From Ruminococcaceae bacterium UBA6857 (GTDB lineage: Bacteria; Bacillota; Clostridia; Oscillospirales; Acutalibacteraceae), in NCBI GenBank assembly GCA_002451715.1, contig DKDD01000061.1:1-14269 (forward strand): a stretch of 14,269 bases of DNA. The letters are read 5' to 3'. Below are positions 7,544 through 13,605 of the stretch, in pieces. The position numbers and the translations under genes are program-made. Each line of letters opens with the position of its first letter. Position 1 is the first letter of the stretch. The notes below the pieces were generated by a model. It saw nothing but the letters and a program-made list of their open reading frames with translations. It did not search any database and had not been told where the DNA came from.

Positions 7544-8371
7544 ATGATTGAATTTAAAAATGTCTCGATGAAATATAAGACAAACGGTGCTGTTGCTCTT
7601 GATAACGTCAATGTTAAAATTGACAGCGGCGAATTTGTCTTTGTTGTTGGCGCGTCCGGCGCAGGAAAAAGCTCATTCCTGAACGTAATTATGGGTCAAG
7701 AAAAGGTTGATTCCGGTGTTGTTACCGTGGGACCGTATAACCTTACCAAAATGAAGCGCCGCGAACTTCCTTATCTTCGAAGAATGCTTGGAATTGTTTT
7801 TCAAGATTTCAGACTTATTCCGAAGATGACCGTTTATGATAATGTTGCATTTGCTCTTCGTGTTATCGGAATGAGCGAAAGAAAAATCACAAAACGTGTT
7901 CGCTATGTTCTTAAACTTGTTGACCTTTCGTCAAAAGCAAGAAACTTTCCGAATCAGCTTTCAACCGGTGAACGGCAAAGAGTTGCAATTGCAAGAGCAC
8001 TTGTCAACAACCCGGCTGTTATCATTGCAGATGAGCCGACCGGTAACCTTGACCCGGTGCTTTCCGGCGATATTATGACTCTTTTTGATAAAATCAATGC
8101 TCTCGGTGCAACTGTTGTTGTTGTTACCCATGACCTTGAACTTGTTCATCAATTCGATCACAGAATCGTCACAATCGAAAACGGAAAAATTGTTTCTGAC
8201 ATTCCGTCGCGATCAAAGCTAAGAGCTGCCGCAAGACCTCAGCCGGCGCCGATTCAGCAAAACTCACCTGTACAGCAAAGCGATAACGCAGCCGTACCTG
8301 CCGAGCAGACCGCTGTTGCCAAAGAAGAACTTTCTCAGCAGCAAAAGGAGGTTGAAAACGATGGCGAATAA
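7544..8371 (+). CDS. ftsE: cell division ATP-binding protein FtsE, with C-terminal extension
   Basis: ATG 7544 aligns with the family start (MIEFKNVSMKY); AAGTGG at 7532-7537 is a weak Shine-Dalgarno and the in-frame TTG at 7526 precedes it. The 275-residue ABC ATPase has Walker A GASGAGKSS (36-44), Q-loop Q87 in GIVFQDFRL, signature LSTGERQRVAIARA (139-152), Walker B VIIADEP with E164, and H-loop H196. All ATPase residues are intact. FtsE pairs with FtsX at the membrane to gate peptidoglycan hydrolases at the septum or side wall. Typical FtsE is about 225-230 residues; here residues about 222-275 form an extra tail rich in Pro, Gln and Ala and then in Glu/Gln, of low complexity and probably disordered. 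ftsX starts inside the last codons (11-nt overlap), indicating translational coupling. Confidence 0.95.
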   Translation: MIEFKNVSMKYKTNGAVALDNVNVKIDSGEFVFVVGASGAGKSSFLNVIMGQEKVDSGVVTVGPYNLTKMKRRELPYLRRMLGIVFQDFRLIPKMTVYDNVAFALRVIGMSERKITKRVRYVLKLVDLSSKARNFPNQLSTGERQRVAIARALVNNPAVIIADEPTGNLDPVLSGDIMTLFDKINALGATVVVVTHDLELVHQFDHRIVTIENGKIVSDIPSRSKLRAAARPQPAPIQQNSPVQQSDNAAVPAEQTAVAKEELSQQQKEVENDGE

Positions 8372-9332
8372 AACCAACACCAAAGCTCTGGTAAAAAGAA
8401 AAAAGAAACGTCGTTCTTCAGGCGGACTTAACACTTCATATCTTACAAAAATGGGTTTAAAGAACCTTGTTGCGAACAGAAGCATGTCGCTTTCTTCAAT
8501 CAGTGTTCTGACGGCGTGCCTTCTTCTCATCGGTGTTTCGTTTTTGCTTTTGTTCAATATGAGAGCACTTGTTTCCGACGTTGAAAAGCAAAACGTTGTT
8601 GTTGCTTTTATTAAAGATGGCATTGACGAAGCGTCAAAAAGTCAGATTGAAAGTGACCTCAAAGCAATTCCCAACGTTACCGAAGTTCAGTACGTTTCAA
8701 AAGAGGAAGGTTTTAACGAACAGCTTGCCGATTTCGGCGTTGAGCGTGACATGATTGACGGCGTGATTGAAAATCCGCTTCCCGATTCGTACCGAATAAC
8801 AGTCAGCAATATCGAAGAGTTTTCAACAACTCTTGCGGCAATCAAATCCGTCGCAAATATTGAATCCGTCCGCGAAAGTCAGGAAATTATTAAGCAGATT
8901 TCAACACTTCAAAAATCCGTAACGTTTATTTGCGTAATTATCGTTGCAATTCTTATTGTGGTTTCGCTCTTTATTATTGCAAACACAATAAAAATCACAA
9001 TGGTTTCAAGAAAAGTCGATATCCAGGTTATGAAATCGGTCGGTGCAACCAACATGTTCATTTGCTGGCCGTTCATGATTGAAGGTATTGCAATCGGTCT
9101 CATATCCGGTCTGATAGCGATGCTTTTGACCTATGTTGTTGAAGTTACCGAGGGCGACGCACTCAATTCACTGTTTTCGCTCTTTGGAAGCTCAGTAATC
9201 TCACTTTCAGATTCATGGTTTATTCTTATTATCGGATATTTTGTTTCCGGCATGCTTCTCGGCTCATTCGGAAGTGTTGTTTCAATCAGAAAATATCTTA
9301 AAAAAGAAGGCAGCGAAGCTAATGATATCTGA
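8361..9332 (+). CDS. ftsX: cell division protein FtsX
   Basis: ATG 8361 follows an excellent AAAGGAGGT (8344-8352), both lying within the end of ftsE; an in-frame TTG at 8316 is upstream of that site. The 323-residue protein has a Lys/Arg-rich cytoplasmic N-terminus (about 1-40), TM1 (about 47-68), an extracytoplasmic loop (about 69-185) of the FtsX type (VAFIKDGID, then PLPDSYRITV), TM2 (about 186-208), TM3 (about 234-258) and TM4 (about 284-306). IQVMKSVGATNMFI between TM2 and TM3 is the FtsX/MacB-type cytoplasmic coupling helix that contacts the ATPase. The large loop is known in other species to bind the coiled coil of the partner hydrolase, here most likely the next gene product. Confidence 0.95.
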   Translation: MANKTNTKALVKRKKKRRSSGGLNTSYLTKMGLKNLVANRSMSLSSISVLTACLLLIGVSFLLLFNMRALVSDVEKQNVVVAFIKDGIDEASKSQIESDLKAIPNVTEVQYVSKEEGFNEQLADFGVERDMIDGVIENPLPDSYRITVSNIEEFSTTLAAIKSVANIESVRESQEIIKQISTLQKSVTFICVIIVAILIVVSLFIIANTIKITMVSRKVDIQVMKSVGATNMFICWPFMIEGIAIGLISGLIAMLLTYVVEVTEGDALNSLFSLFGSSVISLSDSWFILIIGYFVSGMLLGSFGSVVSIRKYLKKEGSEANDI

Positions 9333-9374
9333 TTTCAAAAACGCTTTCTGCCGCGGCAAAGGAGGTTTTTGGGC

Positions 9375-10784
9375 ATGAAGAGAAAAATTGCATTTATGAT
9401 GTCTTTTGTTCTTCTCTTGAGTACTGTTGTGTTTTCTGCACCTGCGCCGGTTGCCCATGCTGCAACAAGGCAGGAGCTTGAAGCTGAGCTTGCCAGAATT
9501 GATCAGGAAATTAAAGACAACAAAAGCAAGCTTGCAAGTTTGAAAGATAAAAAAGAATCACAGCAGGAGTATCTTGATACTCTTGAAGCTCAGATTGCAA
9601 CGAACGAAAAAAAGGCTACTAATCTTAAAACTCAGGTTGAAACGCTCGACAGCGAGATAGAGTCTCTTGACAAGGAACTTAAACAGCTCAATACCGAAAT
9701 CGACGTTATCAACGATGAAATTACGCTTGCCAATCAGCAGATTACAACAACTACAAATAGCATTAAAGCTTCAAAAACACAGCTTTCGCAAAAGATTCGC
9801 GCCGCATATATCACAGGTGACGAGTCGAATTTAAAGCTGCTTATGGGTGCCGACAGCCTTGCTTCGTTTTTGACTCGGCTTGAAATGATGAAACGCATGA
9901 GCGAAAACGATAAAAAAGTTATTGACAAGTTTAAAAGCGAAGTTGCAACTCTCAAAAAGACGAAAGCTACGCTTGAAAAAAAGCAAACCAGTCTTGATGA
10001 AAAGCAAAAGGCTGTTACCGAAAACAAAAATGAACGTATTACCCGAAAAAATGAGCTTAAAACAACCCAAGCCGAATATGAAAGCGCAGTAAAAGAGCTT
10101 GAAAGCGACTATGCTGAAGTTGAAACCTATATTGCACAGCTTGACAAGAGTAGCGCGGTATATGAAAACTATATCAAGAACCTTGAAGCCGATCGTGCTG
10201 CTGCCGATGCGGAGATTGAATCTCTTATCAAAAGCTATCAAGCAACAACCGAAGCAACTACAGCAGCTCGCACAACTCTCCATGCTTCGAATAACGACCC
10301 GGCTGCAACGACGTCGTCTTCTTCGTCTTCGGGCGGCGGAGGCTCTTCAGGAGGCAGCGGAAAAATCTATCAGTCCAACGACAGTTGGGCATGGCCGCTC
10401 GGCAATATTTCCTGCTATATAAGCAGTCCTTACGGAAACAGAAGCGCTTCAATTTCCGGTTGGAGCTTCCACGGAGGTCTTGACATTTCGGCAAGCGGTG
10501 TTTATGGAAAACCTATTTACGCTTCGCGTGCCGGCACTGTAATTGCCGCCGTTTGGGGAACAACCGGCTACGGAAGATATGTTGTAATCGACCACGGCGA
10601 CGGTTTCTCGACGGTGTACGGTCATTGCTCGGAACTTGTTGTTCAAACCGGACAGACTGTTGCAAAGGGACAACACATTGCAAACGTTGGCAGTACCGGT
10701 AATTCAACCGGACCGCATCTTCATTTTGAAATTCGCTATAACGGTGAAAAGCAGAACCCGTCGAACTACGTTTCAATGCCATAA
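9375..10784 (+). CDS. secreted coiled-coil M23 peptidoglycan endopeptidase, PcsB/CwlO-like FtsEX partner
   Basis: ATG 9375 lies 9 nt after AGGAGG (9360-9365); the TTG at 9369 is too close. The 469-residue product has a signal peptide (1-29, AHA cleavage site), a long coiled coil (about 31-290) rich in Lys, Glu, Gln and Leu, a Ser/Gly linker (about 308-330), and a C-terminal M23 (LytM) domain (about 336-469). The coiled coil includes RAAYITGDESNLKLLMGADS followed by LASFLTRLEMMKRM, a segment typical of PcsB/CwlO/RipC proteins. Zinc and catalytic residues are intact: H366 and D370 (HGGLD), H417 (YGHCS), H448 and H450 (GPHLHFE). It is therefore an active Zn endopeptidase cutting peptide cross-links, not a degenerate EnvC-type activator. 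Position right after ftsX supports control by FtsEX through the coiled coil. Confidence 0.93.
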   Translation: MKRKIAFMMSFVLLLSTVVFSAPAPVAHAATRQELEAELARIDQEIKDNKSKLASLKDKKESQQEYLDTLEAQIATNEKKATNLKTQVETLDSEIESLDKELKQLNTEIDVINDEITLANQQITTTTNSIKASKTQLSQKIRAAYITGDESNLKLLMGADSLASFLTRLEMMKRMSENDKKVIDKFKSEVATLKKTKATLEKKQTSLDEKQKAVTENKNERITRKNELKTTQAEYESAVKELESDYAEVETYIAQLDKSSAVYENYIKNLEADRAAADAEIESLIKSYQATTEATTAARTTLHASNNDPAATTSSSSSSGGGGSSGGSGKIYQSNDSWAWPLGNISCYISSPYGNRSASISGWSFHGGLDISASGVYGKPIYASRAGTVIAAVWGTTGYGRYVVIDHGDGFSTVYGHCSELVVQTGQTVAKGQHIANVGSTGNSTGPHLHFEIRYNGEKQNPSNYVSMP

Positions 10785-10793
10785 TTTAAAGTT

Positions 10794-10826
10794 ACAAAGG
10801 GACGGCGCTCGTCGCTGTCCCTTTGT
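10794..10826 (+). terminator. strong inverted repeat after the M23 gene (attenuator or weak terminator)
   Basis: ACAAAGGGACGGCG (10794-10807) pairs over 14 positions (one GT) with CGCTGTCCCTTTGT (10813-10826) around the loop CTCGT. The stem is very stable, but only TTTGTTTGG follows instead of a clean T run, so some readthrough into the S41 gene is plausible. It may lower expression of that gene relative to ftsEX. Confidence 0.65.
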
Positions 10827-10864
10827 TTGGTAATACCGCTTATCTTCGTTAAGGGGGACGATCA

Positions 10865-12046
10865 ATGAACAAAAAAATCTCACTTGGGCTTTTTCTCGGC
10901 ATTTTGATTCTTGCTGTTGCGGCTTCAAGCGCCGTAACGATGAATATTCTCAATAAAGAGTATAACAGCCTTCTAAACGGGCTTCCGGAAAAGCTTGAAA
11001 GATATGCAATTCTTGACGAACTTGACGGTGTAATCAAGAATAACTATTATTCCGGAAGTGACGAGGAAAGTTTGAAAGCTGCTCTTGCCGGCGGATATGT
11101 TGCAGGGCTCAAAGACCCATATTCAAAGTTTATGAATGCCGATGAGTATTCCGAATACATGTCAGAAATACAGGGTAACATGTACGGAATAGGAATTGAA
11201 AGCGAAAAAACTTCAAACAGTACAATTGAAATTACCGAGGTTTTGAGCGGCTCTCCCGCACAAAGCAGCGGACTTAAAGTCGGGGATATAATAATCGGTT
11301 TTGACGGAATTATGCTTGACGCAAATAATTTTAACGAGCTTTCTTCAAAGCTTGAAGGTGATAAACTCACCTCTGTAAATATCACATATCGGCGCGGCAG
11401 TGAAGAAAAAACCGTTAATATAGTCAAAGGCTATGAAGCTCGGTCGGTTGTGTCAAAAACTTATAATAATATCGGATACATAAAAATCACCGATTTTTAT
11501 TCAACAACTGCCAATCAGGTTCAGTCTGCCGTGCAATCGCTTACCGCATCAAAAGTTACGGCTTTGGCTATTGATGTTCGCAATAATTCAAGTACAAACT
11601 ATGAAAATGCTTTTGAAACGCTTGATGTTTTTGTTCCTGTGAATGATTCTTCGGTACCTGCTGCATCATTGCTTGACGGCAATGGGAATATTATTGAAAA
11701 TTATTCAACCACTGCCGGAGAAGTCAGTTTGCCCATGGCTATTCTTGTCAACGAAAAAACAGCCGCTGCAGCTGAACTTTTTGCCTGCAATATGAGAGAT
11801 TTTTCAAAAGGAAAACTTGTCGGAACAAAAACAAAAGGCTCCGCTCTTGTTCCAAAAGCTTTTAAACTTACCGACGGAAGCGCTGTCTTGCTTTCTGTCG
11901 GAGTAATTAAGCCTTATAAAAGCGAAACATTTAACGGCGTCGGACTTACACCGGATAAAGAATCAAAACTTAAAACAAAAACAGGAAAGCTTGAAGCAGA
12001 CAGTCAGTTCCTTGATGCTGTTACACTCATTACTCCGCAGGGCTGA
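10865..12046 (+). CDS. S41 (CtpA/CtpB-like) PDZ protein with catalytic residues lost: predicted pseudoprotease
   Basis: ATG 10865 is preceded by AAGGGGG (10851-10857). The 393-residue protein has an N-terminal membrane anchor or signal (about 5-27), the S41 N-terminal cap (GLKDPYSKFM, 81-90), a PDZ domain (about 105-188: MYGIGIE, SPAQSSGLKVGDIIIGFDG) and an S41 core (about 198-365: IGYIKITDFYSTT, LAIDVRNN, AILVNEKTAAAAELFA, VGTKTKGS, LTDGSA, GVGLTPD). In active relatives the ILVN block reads about S/T-A-S-A-S/A-E with the middle Ser as nucleophile; here it is A301. The general-base Lys lies 25 residues later and is S326, in a GKG block changed to GSA, and the Gln four residues on is P330. All three catalytic positions are lost while the fold landmarks remain, so a binding or scaffolding role is likely. 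It lies between the FtsEX-M23 genes and spoIVB. Confidence 0.85.
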   Translation: MNKKISLGLFLGILILAVAASSAVTMNILNKEYNSLLNGLPEKLERYAILDELDGVIKNNYYSGSDEESLKAALAGGYVAGLKDPYSKFMNADEYSEYMSEIQGNMYGIGIESEKTSNSTIEITEVLSGSPAQSSGLKVGDIIIGFDGIMLDANNFNELSSKLEGDKLTSVNITYRRGSEEKTVNIVKGYEARSVVSKTYNNIGYIKITDFYSTTANQVQSAVQSLTASKVTALAIDVRNNSSTNYENAFETLDVFVPVNDSSVPAASLLDGNGNIIENYSTTAGEVSLPMAILVNEKTAAAAELFACNMRDFSKGKLVGTKTKGSALVPKAFKLTDGSAVLLSVGVIKPYKSETFNGVGLTPDKESKLKTKTGKLEADSQFLDAVTLITPQG

Positions 12047-12074
12047 GTAAAAACAAAAAACAATTATAATTTAC

Positions 12075-12118
12075 CAAAAGTCACAGATCGTTTATTTTTG
12101 CGGTCTGTGGCTTTTTTT
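12075..12118 (+). terminator. rho-independent terminator after the S41 gene
   Basis: AAAAGTCACAGATCG (12075-12089 and G12090 region) pairs with CGGTCTGTGGCTTTT (from 12101) around a loop of about ten AT-rich bases. The stem runs directly into a T-rich tract (12112-12124). It closes the regulator-ftsEX-M23-S41 unit and separates it from spoIVB. Confidence 0.85.
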
Positions 12119-12145
12119 GTTTTTCGGCTTGATTTACCGATTATA

Positions 12146-12174
12146 TTGTTCACGTTTTCTGTCTAAATTATTAT
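12146..12174 (+). promoter_or_regulatory. promoter candidate for spoIVB
   Basis: TTGTTC (12146-12151) and TATTAT (12169-12174) are separated by 17 nt. The -35 is poor (3 of 6 consensus bases). In Bacillus subtilis spoIVB is read by the forespore sigma-G; I could not find a convincing sigma-G pair here. A small hairpin (TGCGG/CCGCA, 12175-12191) lies between this site and the ribosome binding site. Confidence 0.3.
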
Positions 12175-12204
12175 TGCGGTTAAATTCCGCACGGAGGTGA
12201 AAAA

Positions 12205-13425
12205 ATGGTAAAAGCAATAAAATATATTAGAATAGTTTTGATTTGTACGGTTTCCTTTTTGCTTACACTCTTGATTTTTGGCTTCTTTGTAATTCCGGAT
12301 GAGATAAATACGCTTGATTCAAACAAAACGAATGTGAATGTAATTTATTCGCTCGATCCGCTGAATCCAAAAACTCAAGCCACAAAAAGTGTTGGTGAAA
12401 ATATTATTGATGTAAGGATTAATCTTTTTAAGGCGATACCTGTTAAAAACTCGCGGGTCAAAGTTCAAAAACGGCGCTATGTTGTTCCGTCGGGTGAAAT
12501 TTTCGGACTGCGGATTTACACTCAGGGCGTGGTTGTAATTTCAACCGATAAGGTGGATTCGGAAAGCGGAACACGCTTTCCGGCACATGAAGCCGGAATC
12601 ACTAAAGGTGACATAATAATCAATATGAATTCGGTCGAAATTAAAGATCATACGCAAGTGGCAGAACTCATTTCGAATTGCGGCGGAGCTGCCATAAAGG
12701 TTATTTTTGTTCGCAACGGGCAGATATTTGAAACCTATTTTACGCCGGTTTACTCATCGGTACAGAGCAAATACGTCGGCGGTCTGTGGATAAGAGACAG
12801 CGCGGCGGGCATTGGAACAATGACTTTTTATGAAAAGCTAAGCGGTATATACGGTGGTTTGGGTCATGCCGTGTGTGATGTTGATACCGGCGAAGTTCTT
12901 CCTCTTTCCGAAGGCGATGTTGTTGAAGCGGAAATAAGCAGTTGCCGAAAAGGACGTTCTGGTGAGGCGGGTGAGCTTTGCGGAAGTTTTTCCGGTGACG
13001 CATTCGGGGAGCTGTATGCTAATACAACTTCAGGTGTTTTCGGCGTTCTCGGTAATATAAACCGTGACGAGGAGGAAATACCTGTTGCAATCAAAAGTGA
13101 GGTAAAAACCGGGAAAGCAAAAATAATCGCAACCGTTGACCGGGACGGACCAAAGTATTACGACATTGAAATTGAGCGGATATATATTGATGACACCGAT
13201 AACCGAAATATGATAGTAAAAATTACCGATAAAGAACTGCTTCAAAAAACCGGCGGAATAGTTCAGGGAATGAGTGGAAGTCCTATCATTCAAAATAACA
13301 AACTCGTTGGAGCCGTAACGCATGTTTTTATTAATGAGCCGAGCAGGGGATATGGAATTTTTGCTGAAAATATGCTTGAAAAATGTGACGAAATTTTGAA
13401 ATCCGGAATTTCAGACGCTTCGTGA
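12205..13425 (+). CDS. spoIVB: SpoIVB, S55 family sporulation serine peptidase
   Basis: ATG 12205 follows GGAGGTGA (12193-12200), a near-perfect Shine-Dalgarno. The 406-residue protein has an N-terminal membrane segment (about 8-30), a PDZ domain (about 95-182: HEAGITKGDIIINMNSVEI) and a C-terminal S55 peptidase domain (about 190-400). The triad fits the family: H221 in GGLGHA, D342 in ITDKELL, S357 in GMSGSP, with the 15-residue Asp-Ser spacing known from B. subtilis (D363, S378); the closing VGAVTHVFIN and RGYGIF blocks are present. In B. subtilis SpoIVB is secreted from the forespore into the intermembrane space, cleaves itself and then SpoIVFA to release sigma-K activation. spo0A follows 180 nt downstream, the conserved order in spore formers. 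This and spo0A are the best evidence that the organism can sporulate. Confidence 0.96.
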   Translation: MVKAIKYIRIVLICTVSFLLTLLIFGFFVIPDEINTLDSNKTNVNVIYSLDPLNPKTQATKSVGENIIDVRINLFKAIPVKNSRVKVQKRRYVVPSGEIFGLRIYTQGVVVISTDKVDSESGTRFPAHEAGITKGDIIINMNSVEIKDHTQVAELISNCGGAAIKVIFVRNGQIFETYFTPVYSSVQSKYVGGLWIRDSAAGIGTMTFYEKLSGIYGGLGHAVCDVDTGEVLPLSEGDVVEAEISSCRKGRSGEAGELCGSFSGDAFGELYANTTSGVFGVLGNINRDEEEIPVAIKSEVKTGKAKIIATVDRDGPKYYDIEIERIYIDDTDNRNMIVKITDKELLQKTGGIVQGMSGSPIIQNNKLVGAVTHVFINEPSRGYGIFAENMLEKCDEILKSGISDAS

Positions 13426-13463
13426 TATCCTTTCTTTCTTATAAAAATTGCAAAAATTACTTG

Positions 13464-13505
13464 AATTTTACACTGAATGAAAAAATTTTTAAACAATTTT
13501 ACACT
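13464..13505. repeat. exact 11-bp direct repeat upstream of spo0A
   Basis: AATTTTACACT occurs at 13464-13474 and 13495-13505, 31 bp start to start, close to three helical turns, so both copies would face the same side of DNA. The second copy abuts the 0A box. They may be activator or repressor sites for spo0A. The sequence is AT-rich, so chance is not excluded. Confidence 0.4.
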
Positions 13506-13512
13506 TTCGACA
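13506..13512 (-). promoter_or_regulatory. Spo0A-binding 0A box upstream of spo0A
   Basis: TTCGACA is the exact reverse complement of the 0A box core TGTCGAA. It ends 9 nt before the -35 of the spo0A promoter candidate, a placement suited to autoregulation by Spo0A, as known in Bacillus. The DNA-contacting region of the downstream Spo0A is canonical, supporting recognition of this site. Confidence 0.6.
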
Positions 13513-13521
13513 AATTTCACC

Positions 13522-13550
13522 TTGCAAAATAGTTATCATTGTGATAGTAT
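13522..13550 (+). promoter_or_regulatory. spo0A: spo0A promoter candidate (sigma-A type)
   Basis: TTGCAA (13522-13527) and TAGTAT (13545-13550) are separated by exactly 17 nt. Start of transcription is expected near 13557, about 50 nt before the ATG. I found no convincing sigma-H promoter, the usual sporulation promoter of spo0A in Bacillus. Confidence 0.5.
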
Positions 13551-13556
13551 TCGGAT

Positions 13557-13571
13557 GTGAATTTAATTCAC
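13557..13571. promoter_or_regulatory. perfect 15-bp palindrome at the expected spo0A transcription start
   Basis: GTGAATT and AATTCAC flank one central T and are exact inverted repeats. Overlap with the predicted start of transcription fits a repressor operator. It resembles the Rex operator (TTGTGAA-N4-TTCACAA) but the spacing is one base longer and the outer TT/AA are absent, so I do not assign it to Rex. Confidence 0.4.
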
Positions 13572-13605
13572 GTGTATTAAAAAATATTTGAAAAGGAAGG
13601 TACCC

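Noticed and set aside
8316..8360. N-terminal extension of FtsX from TTG 8316
   Set aside because: A near-perfect Shine-Dalgarno (8344-8352) lies inside the extension, directly before ATG 8361, so translation starts there.
13557..13571. Rex operator at spo0A
   Set aside because: Rex sites are TTGTGAA-N4-TTCACAA; this palindrome has one more base between the GTGAA and TTCAC ends and lacks the outer TT/AA pair.
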